Positions 19,036-31,086 of a stretch of 64,000 nucleotides of DNA are shown in pieces. How positions within the stretch are numbered: position 1 is the first letter of the stretch; each line of letters opens with the position of its first letter. Origin of the DNA: Pomphorhynchus laevis (lineage: Eukaryota > Acanthocephala > Palaeacanthocephala > Echinorhynchida > Pomphorhynchidae). The notes beneath the pieces were generated by a model. It did not search any database and was not told where the DNA came from. It saw nothing but the letters and a program-made list of their open reading frames with translations. The position numbers and the translations under genes are program-made. The stretch covers positions 62,001 to 126,000 of the forward strand of contig WNNJ02002327.1 of assembly GCA_012934845.2 (NCBI GenBank), given 5' to 3'.

Positions 19036-19204
19036 GTTCGAATCCGATCAGCACCAGTGTACGGAGAAAGCGGAAAATAAGGGTCGAAACGTGAAATGTA
19101 GGTCTGGGTCAGCAGCTGATTAGACCCACCCAGACTGATTAGTAGCGTCCTGCTGTATCAAGAATAGGAACAATAACTGTGAGGATAATGTCGTGCCACA
19201 ATCT
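19036..19204 (+). mobile_element. SINE-like structured insertion (unit 1 copy)
   Basis: These 169 bp interrupt repeat R-B: the R-B copies at about 2,510 and 48,600 lack them, giving a natural empty site. The insertion starts with gttcgaatcc, a tRNA-type B box. It carries gggtcgaaacgt at 19,081-19,092, the hairpin arms gggtc/gaccc inside ctgggt/acccag, and ends near cacaatct. Identical insertions lie at 36,832-37,000 and 47,506-47,674. No A box is visible, so it would be a 5'-truncated tRNA-derived SINE or the 3' tail of another retroelement. Confidence 0.5.
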
Positions 19205-19649
19205 AAAAGGCAACACAACTTATTCTTGAATCTAATACAGCACTGTTAATACAGCGCATTTCTTGAGAAAACTATAATCGTATAAGTATTGACGTTGACA
19301 AATCCATCTAATTTTGAAAAAATTGTTATCAATTCTTAATTTTAGGTGACATTCAATCAATCACTGGGAGTCACAATATCTTGCCAATTAATTATATAAA
19401 TGAAAATCGTGGTGCTTTGGTGGTGCTGACAACCTGATATAAAATGATTCCACGAATATAGCTTTTCTATTTGAGGAAATTTATAGCTATACTGATGCAT
19501 AGCAGCAGTGCATTGTAGTGCTGCATTGTATTATCCAGTAGCCAACTGGTGTGTATTTTGTAGTACAACGCGCTAGGTTTTCCTGCCCTTAATACAGATG
19601 AGCGAATATTTGCAGTTGAGAGCTGGTGTATTGTCAAAGTAGTTTAAAA

Positions 19650-20756
19650 ATGTGCACGTCGGAGCTATCAAAAGATTTTCATCCGAGAAACGATTTAGCT
19701 TTTTCAATGAAATTCACTGGTAATGGTAAGATATTAAATTCTTCGATTGGAAATCATGACTTAAAGGTAAGCGATTTGTTGCCTATGTTTTCAAAAGAGT
19801 CGGCGGTACTTCCCCTTATTCCGAAACTTCAGAATCTAGCATTAATTTCATTTACAAAGCCTCTGGAGAGCACAAATTATTAACCTGTTTCTTAAAGACT
19901 TCACAAACTATATAATAATAGAGTTATTTTCAACTCTGTACGATTCTATGAGACAACGATCAAAATTTCGTTTGTAAGCACGGACCTATTGTACGAATTT
20001 GACAGATTTTTTGCAAAAAATCTAACCCACTTAGGTTCTATTGAATTAAAGCCTATACAGGCGACACTAAAAATAGGCAATTTCTCACTCAGCTTGAGGA
20101 GGACATACAGTCGCTAAAAAAGTTATTTCAAATTCATTCCGTGCGTACAATCAAATCCAAATCCGGTGAAGATTAGCCCATTGCTTTCTGCAATGCGGAT
20201 GTTGATAGAGCGCACACTCTTTCGAACTCTGCTTCCAACCCCTTCCTGGGGTAAAATCTTAAGTTCTCAATTATCGAACAGGATGACAAAACGTTCCTCC
20301 ATTGCAACGCGTGCCACTTGTGGGGCCACTGGGGGGTCGTCCTGTACTTCCAAGTGTATATGTGGGGGTGTGTAGCTAAAACTGCTGTAACAGCTTACGA
20401 AAAAGGGAGAAATGCATGGCTCCCCAGTCTGCAAAAATTGTTCTGGTAGCCATCCCGCATGGTCCAGAAGATGTAAGTTCTTCAAAGCTTATCAATGTTC
20501 CTTCTCAAGTCCTTCACGTGCCAGTCCAACCTCTGGTTATTTCGCGGTGGCTTCTGTCTCCTCAGACAGAATGTCCAACAAAGATATTTTGAAGTTGTTG
20601 GACTCAAATAAAAAGTTCATCTTAGCCCAGTTAGAGAGTATGGCCATTCCACTGGTTTCTGCCTTTTTTGGATCTTCAAATACGAAGTTGATGCCACTTG
20701 AAAGCATGCCTAAATCTAAGAAGCGTAGGCTTCGGCTTAATCAGTGCCCCTACTGA
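19650..20756 (+). pseudogene. LINE-J copy 2 ORF1 (unit 1)
   Basis: The decayed ORF1 is readable in pieces: MCTSELSKDFHPRNDL, NRVIFNSVRFYETT, IELKPIQATLKIGNFS, then zinc knuckles CHLWGHW and CKNCSGSHPAWSRRC, and a C-terminal basic tail SKKRRLRLNQCP. It is homologous to the ORF1 at 11.04-11.87 kb. Several frameshifts and stops separate the pieces. The LINE continues on the far side of the inner array at 32,225. An identical copy sits at 37,446-38,552. Confidence 0.72.
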
Positions 20757-20795
20757 AGATTGGTAAACTATTGCAGCAGCAGGTGGCCGGCTCAT

Positions 20796-20821
20796 CTCTG
20801 GGAGGATACATACTCCCAGAG
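20796..20821. repeat. Perfect 9-bp hairpin at the left edge of inner array 1
   Basis: Arms ctctgggag (20,796-20,804) and ctcccagag (20,813-20,821) enclose an 8-nt loop. It lies between the end of LINE-J ORF1 and the first base of the array. The same hairpin is at 38,592-38,617 in unit 2. Confidence 0.85.
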
Positions 20822-21076
20822 ATGTATAACAAGTATAACGAGTATAACATAATCTTCTTAGTCATGGTTAAATTTCATGCTAACGTAATAGTGATCATAG
20901 GAATAATGATTACCTATTATAAACACTTGCATCTTGCACAAAGATCTCGTTGTAGTTCTAGAATTACTGTCAGAACAACCTCTGAAGTTTTTCATTATTG
21001 ATAGCATCTATAGATACATATTTTTATCATCTGTCTTCTACCAAATTACTTGCACTGGGAGCACAGCTTACTTCCC

Positions 21077-21113
21077 ACACGTTCTCACGTGTCAAATTTG
21101 CTGGGTATAAATA
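21077..21113 (+). promoter_or_regulatory. Conserved core promoter, first repeat of array 1
   Basis: An inverted repeat ACACGT-N4-ACGTGT (21,077-21,092) is followed 13 bp later by TATAAATA (21,106-21,113), itself centred in a near-palindrome ctgggtat/atactcag. Almost the same block precedes every repeat of both arrays. The TATA-type promoter is inferred from sequence only. Confidence 0.65.
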
Positions 21114-21198
21114 CTCAGAAATAAGCTCCCCAAAATTTGTGCAAACATCGTGAGCAATTAGGAAGACAGCAGATTTTTTACATAATCAGGACATAATC

Positions 21199-21624
21199 AT
21201 GACTCCGGCGACGGGAAATGACTTCAATCAAGAGGAAGTCAAGGATTTGATTTTGCGGATTGAAGTGGCCTTGAATAATGCGCGTGCAAAGCCGAGGGAT
21301 ACGCACGAATTAGCGGCATACCTATCGATACTCAAAGCAATGTCGGGCGAGGATTTGATCCCTAATGTGGCAAAAGAGTAGTTTCAGATTTTCGTCCGCC
21401 GTGTTGTAACCATCTACATGGCGGTTACGCACGGCTGGCATACGATCGCTCACCAGTTGCCTCGTGTAACTAAGATTGAGGCTGAATTTGCAAGACGCGT
21501 AGGTTTGGACCTTAACCGGCCCATACAAATCGCTCCTTTTGCACCAAGCTATAGCACGCAAGAACGGCTCACGGTAAGACAGCCCAATAGCAAGCCACAA
21601 TCTTCGAAAAAGAAGAGAAAGTAG
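21199..21624 (+). pseudogene. Array ORF, copy 1
   Basis: Short-form copy beginning at MTPATGNDF. The frame is open over its first 60 codons and again over the C-terminal 68 codons, with an interruption between, so it is not an intact gene. The C-terminus keeps the basic SKKKRK tail. It has the long upstream spacer but lacks the first 38 codons of the full-length form. Confidence 0.6.
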
Positions 21625-22090
21625 AAGAGTTATTGGTTCTTTGTATATAAAAATAAAAGAAACTCTTTGTTTTTTGATCTTTGTCAGCTGGGATATTTTT
21701 AGTTTTGTTGGGACTTACTTTAGTTAAAGGAGAGGTTAATCTTGGAAAGCTAGGTACGATGCTCAATATGAGACTGGGGTCAATTGATAACCTGCACTTT
21801 TGAATAGGTACACGACTTAGCTGGATGAGATTAACCTAATACATCATTGTGATTGCACTGGTAGGGGTCTTATTTGAACTGATGTTTACTCCCTATAGGT
21901 GTCAATTACGGTGATGATATTATCCTTTCTTCTAAATAAGTTATCAAACTGATGATCAATATGAGAACAACACGTTCTCACGTGTCAAATTAGCTGGTTA
22001 TCAATACACAGAAATAAGCTCTCAAAATTTGTGCAAGCATCGTGAGCAAGAAGGAAGATAGCAGATTTATTACATAATCAGGACATAATC

Positions 22091-22514
22091 ATGACTCCGG
22101 CGACAGAAATGACTTCAATCAAGAAGAAGACAAGGATTTGATTTTGCGGATTGAAGTGGCCTTGAATAATGCGCGTGCAAAGCCGAGGGATACGCACGAA
22201 TTAGCGGCATACCTATCAGACCTCAAAGCAATGTCGGGCGAGTATCTGATCCTAAATGTGGAAAAGAGTGGTTTCAGATTTTCGTCCGCCGTGTTGTAAC
22301 CATCTACATGGCGGTTACGCACGGCTGGCATACGATCGCTCACCAGTTGCCTCGTGTAACTAAGATTGAGGCTGAATTTGCAAGACGCGTAGGTTTGGAC
22401 CTTAACCGGCCCATACAAATCGCTCCTTTTGCACCAAGCTATAGCACGCAAGAACGGCTCACGGTAAGACAGCCCAATAGCAAGCCACAATCTTCGAAAA
22501 AGAAGAGAAAGTAG
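22091..22514 (+). pseudogene. Array ORF, copy 2
   Basis: Short-form copy with the front part out of frame. The last 68 codons (from MAVTHGWHT) are open and identical to copy 1, which suggests exchange or very recent duplication between neighbours. Confidence 0.6.
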
Positions 22515-22983
22515 AAGAGTTATTGGTTCTTTGTATATAAAAATAAAAGAAACTCTTTGTTTTTTGATCTTTGTCAGCTGGGATATTTTTAGTTTTGTTG
22601 GGACTTACTTTAGTTAAAGGAGAGGTTAATCTTGGAAAGCTAGGTACGATGCTCAAAGTGAGACTGGGGTCAATTGATCAACCTGCACTTTTGAATAGGT
22701 ACACGACTTAGCTGGATGAGATTAACCTTATACATCATTGTGATTGCACTGGTAGGGGTCTTATTTGAACCTGATGTTTACTCCCTATAGGTGTCAATTA
22801 CGGTGATGATATTATCCTTTCTTCTAAATAAGTTATCAAACTGATGATCAATATGAGTACAACACGTTCTCACGTGTCAAATTAGCTGGGTATAAATACA
22901 CAGAAATAAGCTCCCCAAAATTTGTGCAAGAATCGTGAGCAAGAAGGAAGAGAGCAGATTTATTACATAATCAGGACATAATC

Positions 22984-23409
22984 ATGACTCCGGCGACGGG
23001 AAATGACTTCAATCAAGAGGAAGTCACGGATTTGATTTTGCGGATTGAAGTGGACATAAATAATGCGCGTGCAAAGCCGAGGGATACGCACGAATTAGCG
23101 GCATACCTATCGATACTCAAAGCAATGTCAGGCGAGGATCTGATTCTAAATGTGGCAAAAGAGTGGTTTCAGATTTTCGTCCGCCGTGTTGTAACCATCT
23201 ACATGGCGGTTACACACGACTGGCATACAGTCGCTCACCAGTTGCCTCGTGTAACTGGGGTTGAGGCTAAATTTGCCAGATGCGTAGGTTTGGACCTTAA
23301 CCGGCCCATACAAATTGCTCCTTTTGCACCAAGCTATAGCACGCAAGAACGGCTCACGGTAAGACAGCCCAATAGTAAGCCACAATGTTCGAAAAAGAAG
23401 AGAAAGTAG
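22984..23409 (+). CDS. Array ORF, copy 3 (141 aa, short form, open)
   Basis: Open from MTPATGNDF to the stop after SKKKRK, with its own promoter block about 115 bp upstream. It differs from its neighbours at a few residues (for example KFARCVG and DINNAR). The family is unrecognised. Predicted features: an acidic-to-hydrophobic helical centre (ILRIEVALNNAR type, LAAYLSILKAM), a conserved segment WFQIFVRRVVTIYM, and a basic nuclear-localisation-like tail. Confidence 0.55.
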   Translation: MTPATGNDFNQEEVTDLILRIEVDINNARAKPRDTHELAAYLSILKAMSGEDLILNVAKEWFQIFVRRVVTIYMAVTHDWHTVAHQLPRVTGVEAKFARCVGLDLNRPIQIAPFAPSYSTQERLTVRQPNSKPQCSKKKRK

Positions 23410-23878
23410 AAGAGTTATTGGTTCTTTGTATATAAAAATGAAAGAAACTCTTTGTTTTTTGATCTTTGTAAGCTGGGATATTTTTAGTTTTGTTGGGACT
23501 TACTTTAGTTAAAGGAGAGGTTAATCTTGGAAAGCTAGGTACGGTGCTCAAAGTGAGACTGGGGTCAATTGATCAACCTGCACTTTTGAATAGGTACACG
23601 ACTTAGCTGGATGAGATTAACCTTATACATCATTGTGATTGCACTGGTAGGGGTCTTATTTGAACCTGATGTTTACTCTCTATAGATGTCAATTACGGTG
23701 AGGATATTATCCTTTCTTCTAAATAAGTTATCAAACTGATGATCAATATAGGTACAACACGTTCTCCCGTGTCAAATTTGCTGGGTATAAATACTCAGAA
23801 ATAAGCTCCCCAAAATTTGTGCAAGCATCGTGAGCAAGAAGGAAGACAGCAGATTTTTTACATAATCAGGACATAATC

Positions 23879-24301
23879 ATGACTCCGGCGACGGGAAATG
23901 ACTTCAATCAAGAAGTCAAGGATTTGATTTTGCGGATTGAAGTGGCCTTGAATAATGCGCGTGCAAAGCCGAGGGATACGCACGAATTAGCGGCATACCT
24001 ATCGATACTCAAAGCAATGTCGGGCGAGGATCTGATCCTAAATGTGGCAAAAGAGTGGTTTCAGATTTTCGTCCGCCGTGTTGTAACCATCTACATGGCG
24101 GTTACACACGGCTGGCATACAGTCGCTCACCAGTTGCCTCGTGTACTCGGGGTTGAGGCTGAATTTGCAAGACGCGCAGGTTTGGACCTTAACCGGCCCC
24201 TACAAATTGCTCCTTTTGCACCAAGCTATAGCACGCAAGAACGGCTCACGTTAAGACAACCCAATAGCAAGCCACAATCTTGGAAAAAGAAGAGAAAGTA
24301 G
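23879..24301 (+). CDS. Array ORF, copy 4 (140 aa, short form, open)
   Basis: Open short-form copy that begins at MTPATGNDF and ends in WKKKRK. It differs from copy 3 by loss of one codon in the NQEEV run and by several substitutions (VLGVEAEFARRAG, NRPLQ). It has its own promoter block and downstream aataaa. The next repeat is spaced at the long distance, so this copy closes a run of short repeats. Confidence 0.55.
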   Translation: MTPATGNDFNQEVKDLILRIEVALNNARAKPRDTHELAAYLSILKAMSGEDLILNVAKEWFQIFVRRVVTIYMAVTHGWHTVAHQLPRVLGVEAEFARRAGLDLNRPLQIAPFAPSYSTQERLTLRQPNSKPQSWKKKRK

Positions 24302-25033
24302 AAGAGTTATTGGTTCTTTGTATATAAAAATAAAAGAAACTCTTTGTTTTTTGATCTTTGTAAGCTGGGATATTTTTAGTTTTGTTGGGACTTACTTTAG
24401 TTAAAGGAGAGGTTAATCTTGGAAAGCTAGGTACGGTGCTCAAAGTGAGACTGGGGTCAATTGATCAACCTGCACTTTTGAATAGGTACACGACTTAGCT
24501 GGATGAGATTAACCTAATACATCATTGTGATTGCACTGGTAGGGGTCTTATTTGAACCTGATGGTTACTCCCTATAGGTGTCAATTACGGTGATGATATT
24601 ATCCTTTCTTCTAAATAAGTTATCAAACTGATGATCAATATGAGTACAACTGAAATAAGTTTCTCTCTAAATTGATTATTATGTTTTAAGAAATACTGAG
24701 TTTTTTACGGCTCATATTTCGTGTTAAGATTACTTGTTTTTTGAAACAATGATCTGGTTATTCTTCTTTTTTATAAAGAAAATAGCTACTTTGAACGAGT
24801 ATAACATACTCTTCTTAGTCATGGTTTAATTTCATGCTAACTTAATAGTGATCATAGGAATAATGATTACCTATTATAAACACTTGCATCTTGCACAAAG
24901 ATCTCGTTGTAGTTCTAGAATTACTGTCAGAACAACCTCTGAAGTTTTTCATTATTGATAGCATCTATAGATACATATTTTTATCATCTGTCTTCTACCA
25001 AATTACTTGCACTGGGAGCACAGCTTACTTCCC

Positions 25034-25070
25034 ACACGTTCTCACGTGTCAAATTTGCTGGGTATAAATA
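25034..25070 (+). promoter_or_regulatory. Core promoter of the full-length array ORF (array 1)
   Basis: ACACGT at 25,034-25,039, ACGTGT at 25,044-25,049 and TATAAATA at 25,063-25,070. The ATG of the 179-codon ORF is 139 bp after the TATA box, leaving a plausible 5' leader of about 110 nt. The CACGTG-like half sites resemble E-boxes, but no binding factor can be named. Confidence 0.65.
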
Positions 25071-25208
25071 CTCAGAAACAAGCTCCCCAAAATTTGTGCA
25101 AGCATCGTGATCAAGAAGGAAGACAGCAGATTTTTTTTTTGATTTCACTCTAGCACGGAACGATCAAATTCACTCATTTCGGTATTTTCCTACAAATCAT
25201 CGGATTCC

Positions 25209-25748
25209 ATGCAGCCTGATATGACCCAGCAGATGATGGAGCAGGTGATGGCTGCCGTTCAAAGACTTGAACGCAATGTCAACGATCTTCAAGCCCAAAG
25301 ATTAACTAGCCAAGACATAATCATGACTCCGGCGACGGGAAATGACTTCAATCAAGAGGAAGTCAAGGATTTGATTTTGCGGATTGAAGTGGCCTTGAAT
25401 AATGCGCGTGCAAAGCCGAGGGATACGCACGAATTAGCGGCATACCTATCGATACTCAAAGCAATGTCGGGCGAGGATCTGATCCTAAATGTGGCAAAAG
25501 AGTGGTTTCAGATTTTCGTCCGCCGTGTTGTAACCATCTACATGGCGGTTACACACGGCTGGCATACAGTCGCTCACCAGTTGCCTCGTGTACTCGGGGT
25601 TGAGGCTGAATTTGCAAGACGCGCAGGTTTGGACCTTAACCGGCCCCTACAAATTGCTCCTTTTGCACCAAGCTATAGCACGCAAGAACGGCTCACGGTA
25701 AGACAGCCCAAAAGCACGCCACAATCTTCGAAAAAGAAGAGAAAGTAG
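25209..25748 (+). CDS. Array ORF, copy 5: full-length 179-aa protein of unknown family
   Basis: The longest form in array 1. Residues 1-38 (MQPDMTQQMMEQVM to the QAQRL region) form a Met/Gln-rich heptad-like segment likely to be a short coiled coil. Residues 39-150 look helical, with LILRIEVALNNAR, HELAAYLSILKAM, WFQIFVRRVVTIYM and EFARRAGLDLNRP. Residues 172-179 end SSKKKRK, matching a monopartite nuclear localisation signal. There is no signal peptide, transmembrane segment, zinc finger or enzyme motif I can recognise. TATA promoter, leader, ORF and downstream poly(A)-like word make it look like a transcription unit. It could be a small nuclear or nucleic-acid-binding protein, or a retroelement structural protein; I cannot choose. 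Confidence 0.6.
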   Translation: MQPDMTQQMMEQVMAAVQRLERNVNDLQAQRLTSQDIIMTPATGNDFNQEEVKDLILRIEVALNNARAKPRDTHELAAYLSILKAMSGEDLILNVAKEWFQIFVRRVVTIYMAVTHGWHTVAHQLPRVLGVEAEFARRAGLDLNRPLQIAPFAPSYSTQERLTVRQPKSTPQSSKKKRK

Positions 25749-26217
25749 ATGAGTTATTGGTTCTTTGTATATAAAAATGAAAGAAACTCTTTGTTTTTTG
25801 ATCTTTGTAAGCTGGGATATTTTTAGTTTTGTTGGGACTTACTTTAGTTAAAGGAGAGGTTAATCTTGGAAAGCTAGGTACGGTGCTCAAAGTGAGACTG
25901 GGGTCAATTGATCAACCTGCACTTTTGAATAGGTACACGACTTAGCTGGATGAGATTAACCTAACACATCATTGTGATTGCACTGGTAGGGGTCTTATTT
26001 GAACCTGATGTTTACTCCCTATAGGTGTCAATTACGGTGATGATATTATCCTTTCTTCTAAATAAGTTATCAAACTGATGATCAATATGAGTACAACACG
26101 TTCTCACGTGTCAAATTTGCTGGGTATAAATACTCAGAAATAAGCTCCCCAAAATTTGTGCAAGCATCGTGAGCAAGAAGGAAGACAGCAGATTTTTTAC
26201 ATAATCAGGACATAATC

Positions 26218-26639
26218 ATGACTCCGGCGACGGGAAATGACTTCAATCAAGAAGTCAAGGATTTGATTTTGCGGATTGAAGTGGCCTTGAATAATGCGCG
26301 TGCAAAGCCGAGGGATACGCACGAATTAGCGGCATACCTATCGATACTCAAAGCAATGTCGGGCGAGGATCTGATCCTAAATGTGGCAAAAGAGTGGTTT
26401 CAGATTTTCGTCCGCCGTGTTGTAACCATCTACATGGCGGTTACACACGGCTGGCTTACAGTCGCTCACCAGTTGCTTCGTGTAACTGGGGTTGAGCCTG
26501 AATTTGCCAGACGCGTAGGTTTGGACCTTAACCGGCCCTACAAATTGCTCCTTTTTCACCAAGCTATAGCACGCAAGAACGGCTCACGGTAAGACAGCCC
26601 AATAGCAAGCCACAATCTTCGAAAAAGAAGAAAAAGTAG
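26218..26639 (+). pseudogene. Array ORF, copy 6
   Basis: Short-form copy open for 124 codons. Its C-terminal part is shifted relative to the full-length protein, so the basic tail is lost. Almost the same sequence recurs as copy 9 at 29,760. Confidence 0.6.
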
Positions 26640-27545
26640 AAGAGTTATTGGTTCTTTGTATATAAAAATAAAAGAAACTCTTTGTTTTTTGATCTTTGTA
26701 AGCTGGGATATTTTTAGTTTTGTTGGGACTTACTTTAGTTAAAGGAGAGGTTAATCTTGGAAAGCTAGGTACGGTGCTCAAAGTGAGACTGGGGTCAATT
26801 GATCAACCTGCACTTTTGAATAGGTACACGTCTTAGCTGGATGAGATTAACCTAATACATCATTGTGATTGCACTGGTAGGGGTCTTATTTGAACCTGAT
26901 GTTTACTCCCTATAGGTGTCAATTACGGTGATGATATTATCCTTTCTTCTAAATAAGTTATCAAACTGATGATCAATATGAGTACAACTGAAATAAGTTT
27001 CTCTCTAAATTGATTATTATGTTTTAAGAAATACTGAGTTTTTTACGGCTCATATTTCGTGTTAAGATTACTTGTTTTTTGAAACAATGATCTGGTTATT
27101 CTTCTTTTTTATATAGAAAATAGCTACTTTGAACGAGTATAACATACTCTTCTTAGTCATGGTTTAATTTCATGCTAACTTAATAGTGATCATAGGAATA
27201 ATGATTACCTATTATAAACACTTGCATCTTGCACAAAGATCTCGTTGTAGTTCTAGAATTACTGTCAGAACAACCTCTGAAGTTTTTCATTTTTGATAGC
27301 ATCTATAGATACACATTTCTATCATCTGTCTTCTACCAAATTACTTGCACTGGGAGCACAGCTTACTTCCCACACGTTCTCACGTGTCAAATTTGCTGGG
27401 TATAAATATTCGGAAATAAGCTCCCCAAAATTTGTGCAAGCATCGTGAGCAAGAAAGAAGACAGCAGATTTTTTTTTGATTTCACTCTAACACGGAAGAA
27501 TCAAATTCACTCATTTCGGTATTTTCCTACAAATCATCGGATTCC

Positions 27546-27966
27546 ATGCAGCCTGATATGACCCAGAAGATGATGGAGCAGGTGATGGCAGCCGTTCAAT
27601 GACTTGAACGAATTGTCCACGATCTTCAGGCCCAAAGATTACCTAGCCAGGACATAATCATGACTCCGGCGACGGGAAATGACTTCAATCAAGAGGAAGT
27701 CAAGGATTTGATTTTGCGGATTGAAGTGGCCTTGAAAATAATGCGCGTGCAAAGCCGAGGGATACGCACGAATTAGCGGCATACCTATCGATACTCAAAG
27801 CAATGTCGGGCCAGGATCTGATTCTAAATGTGGCAAAAGACTGGTTTCAGATTTTCGTCCGCCGTGTTGTAACCATCTACATGGCGGTTACACACGGCTG
27901 GCATACAGTCGCTCCCCAGTTGAGCCCAATAGCAAGCCACAATCTTCCAAAAAGAGGAGAAAGTAG
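27546..27966 (+). pseudogene. Array ORF, copy 7
   Basis: Long-form copy with the MQPDMTQ start region but an interrupted front part, and the variant lacking about 120 bp near the 3' end of the coding region. Its sequence signature at the 3' end (aaaagaggagaaag) is shared with the last copy of array 2. Confidence 0.6.
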
Positions 27967-28871
27967 GAGAGTTATTGGTTCTTTGTATATAAAAATAAAA
28001 GAAACTCTTTGTTTTTTGATCTTTGTAAGCTGGGATATTTTTAGTTTTGTTGGGACTTACTTTAGTTAAAGGAGAGGTTAATCTTGGAAAGCTAGGTACG
28101 GTGCTCAAAGTGAGACTGGGGTCAATTGATCAACCTGCACTTTTGAATAGGTACACGACTTAGCTGGATGAGATTAACCTAATACATCATTGTGATTGCA
28201 CTGGTAGGGGTCTTATTTGAAACTGATGTTTACTCCCTATAGGTGTCAATTACGGTGATGATATTATCCTTTCTTCTAAATAAGTTATCAAACTGATGAT
28301 CAATATGAGTACAACTGAAATAAGTTTCTCTCTAAATTGATTATTATGTTTTAAGAAATACTGAGTTTTTTACGGCTCATATTTCGTGTTAAGATTACTT
28401 GTTTTTTGAAACAATGATCTGGTTATTCTTCTTTTTTATAAAGAAAATAGCTACTTTGAACGAGTATAACATACTCTTCTTAGTCATGGTTTAATTTCAT
28501 GCTAACTTTATAGTGATCATAGGAATAATGTTTACCTATTATAAACACTTGCATCTTGCACAAAGATCTCGTTGTAGTTCTAGAATTACTGTCAGAACAA
28601 CCTCTGAAGTTTTTCATTATTGATAGCATCTATGGATACATATTTCTATCATCTGTCTTCTACCAAATTACTTGCACTGGGAGCACAGCTTACTTCCCAC
28701 ACGTTCTCACGTGTCAAATTTGCTGGGTATAAATATTCGGAAATAAGCTCCCCAAAATTTGTGCAAGCATCGTGAGCAAGAAAGAAGACAGCAGATTTTT
28801 TTTGATTTCACTCTAACACGGAAGAATTAAATTCACTCATTTCGGTATTTTCCTACAAATCATCGGATTCC

Positions 28872-29290
28872 ATGCAGCCTGATATGACCCAGAAGATGAT
28901 GGAGCAGGTGATGGCAGCCGTTCAATGACTTGAACGAATTGTCCACGATCTTCAGGCCCAAAGATTACCTAGCCAGGACATAATCATGACTCCGGCGACG
29001 GGAAATGACTTCAATAAAGAGGAAGTCAAGGATTTGATTTTGCGGATTGAAGTGGCCTTAAATAATGCGCGTGCAAAGCTGAGGGATACACACGAATTAG
29101 CGGCATACCTATCGATACTCAAAGCAATGTCGGGCCAGGATCTGATTCTAAATGTGGCAAAAGACTGGTTTCAGATTTTCGTCCGCCGTGTTGTAACCAT
29201 CTACATGGCGGTTACACACGGCTGGCATACAGTCGCTCCCCAGTTGAGCCCAATAGCAAGCCACAATCTTCCAAAAAGAAGAGAAAGTAG
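28872..29290 (+). pseudogene. Array ORF, copy 8
   Basis: Long-form copy with the same shortened 3' coding part as copy 7. From MTPATG (28,986) it is open for 135 codons, reading on into the 3' flank. Confidence 0.6.
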
Positions 29291-29759
29291 GAGAGTTATT
29301 GGTTCTTTGTATATAAAAATAAAAGAAACTCTTTGTTTTTTGATCTTTGTAAGCTGGGATATTTTTAGTTTTGTTGGGACTTACTTTAGTTAAAGGAGAG
29401 GTTAATCTTGGAAAGCTAGGTACGGTGCTCAAAGTGAGACTGGGGTCAATTGATCAACCTGCACTTTTGAATAGGTACTCGACTTAGCTGGATGAGATTA
29501 ACCTAATACATCATTGTGATTGCACTGGTAGGGGTCTTATTTGAACCTGATGTTTACTCCCTATAGGTGTCAATTACGGTGATGATATTATCCTTTCTTC
29601 TAAATAAGTTATCAAACTGATGATCGATATGAGTACAACAAGTTCTCACGTGTCAAATTTGCTGGGTATAAATACTCAGAAATAAGCTCCCCAAAATTTG
29701 TGCAAGCATCGTGAGCGAGAAGGAAGACAGCAGATTTTTTACATAATCAGGACATAATC

Positions 29760-30181
29760 ATGACTCCGGCGACGAGAAATAACTTCAATCAAGAAGTCAA
29801 GGATTTGATTTTGAGGATTGAAGTTGCCTTGAATAATGCGCGTGCAAAGCCGAGGGATACGCACGAATTAGCGGCATACATATCAATACTCAAAGCAATG
29901 TCGGGCGAGGATCTGATCCTAAATGTTGCAAAAGAGTGGTTTTAGATTTTCGTCCGCCGTGTTGTAACCATCTACATGGCGGTTACACACGGCTGGCTTA
30001 CAGTCGCTCACCAGTTGCTTCGTGTAACTGGGGTTGAGCCTGAATTTGCCAGACGCGTAGGTTTGGACCTTAACCGGCCCTACAAATTGCTCATTTTTCA
30101 CCAAGCTATAGCACGCAAGAACGGCTCACGGTAAGACAGCCCAATAGCAAGCCACAATCTTCGAAAAAGAAGAAAAAGTAG
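29760..30181 (+). pseudogene. Array ORF, copy 9
   Basis: Short-form copy, interrupted; the nearest relative is copy 6. It follows copy 8 by only 774 bp, the shortest spacing, because copy 8 is the shortened variant and this copy lacks the upstream spacer. Confidence 0.6.
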
Positions 30182-31086
30182 AAGAGTTATTGGTTCTTTG
30201 TATATAAAAATAAAAGAAACTCTTTGTTTTTTATCTTTGTAAGCTGGGATATTTTTAGTTTTGTTGGGACTTACTTTAGTTAAAGGATAGGTTAATCTTG
30301 GAAAGCTAGGTACGGTGCTCAAAGTGAGACTGGGGTCAATTGATCAACCTGCACTTTTGAATAGGTACACGTCTTAGCTGGATGAGATTAACCTAATACA
30401 TCATTGTGATTGCACTGGTAGGGGTCTTATTTGAACCTGATGGTTACTCCCTATAGGTGTCAATTACGGTGATGATATTATCCTTTTTTCTAAACTAGGT
30501 ATCAAACTGATGATCAATATGAGTACAACTGAAATAAGTTTCTCTCTAAATTGATTATTATGTTTTAAGAAATACTGAGTTTTTTACGGCTCATATTTCG
30601 TCTTAAGATTACTTGTTTTTTGAAACAATGATCTGGTTATTCTTCTTTTTTATATAGAAAATAGCTACTTTGAACGAGTATAACATACTCTTCTTAGTCA
30701 TGGTTTAATTTCATGCTAACGTAATAGTGATCATAGGAATAATGATTACCTATTATAAACACTTGCATCTTGCACAAATATCTCGTTGTAGTTCTAGAAT
30801 TACTGTCAGAACAACCTCTGAAGTTTTTCATTTTTGATAGCATCTATAGATACACATTTCTATCATCTGTCTTCTACCAAATTACTTTCACTGGGAGCAC
30901 AGCTTACTTCCCACTCGTTCTCACGTGTCAAATTTGCTGGGTATAAATATTCGGAAATAAGCTCCCCAAAATTTGTGCAAGCATCGTGAGCAAGAAAGAA
31001 GACAGCAGATTTTTTTTTGATTTCACTCTAACACGGAAGAATTAAATTCACTCATTTCGGTATTTTCCTACAAATCATCGGATTCC

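Noticed and set aside
19030-19110. Functional tRNA gene
   Set aside because: Only a B-box-like word is present; no A box, acceptor stem or anticodon arm can be drawn.
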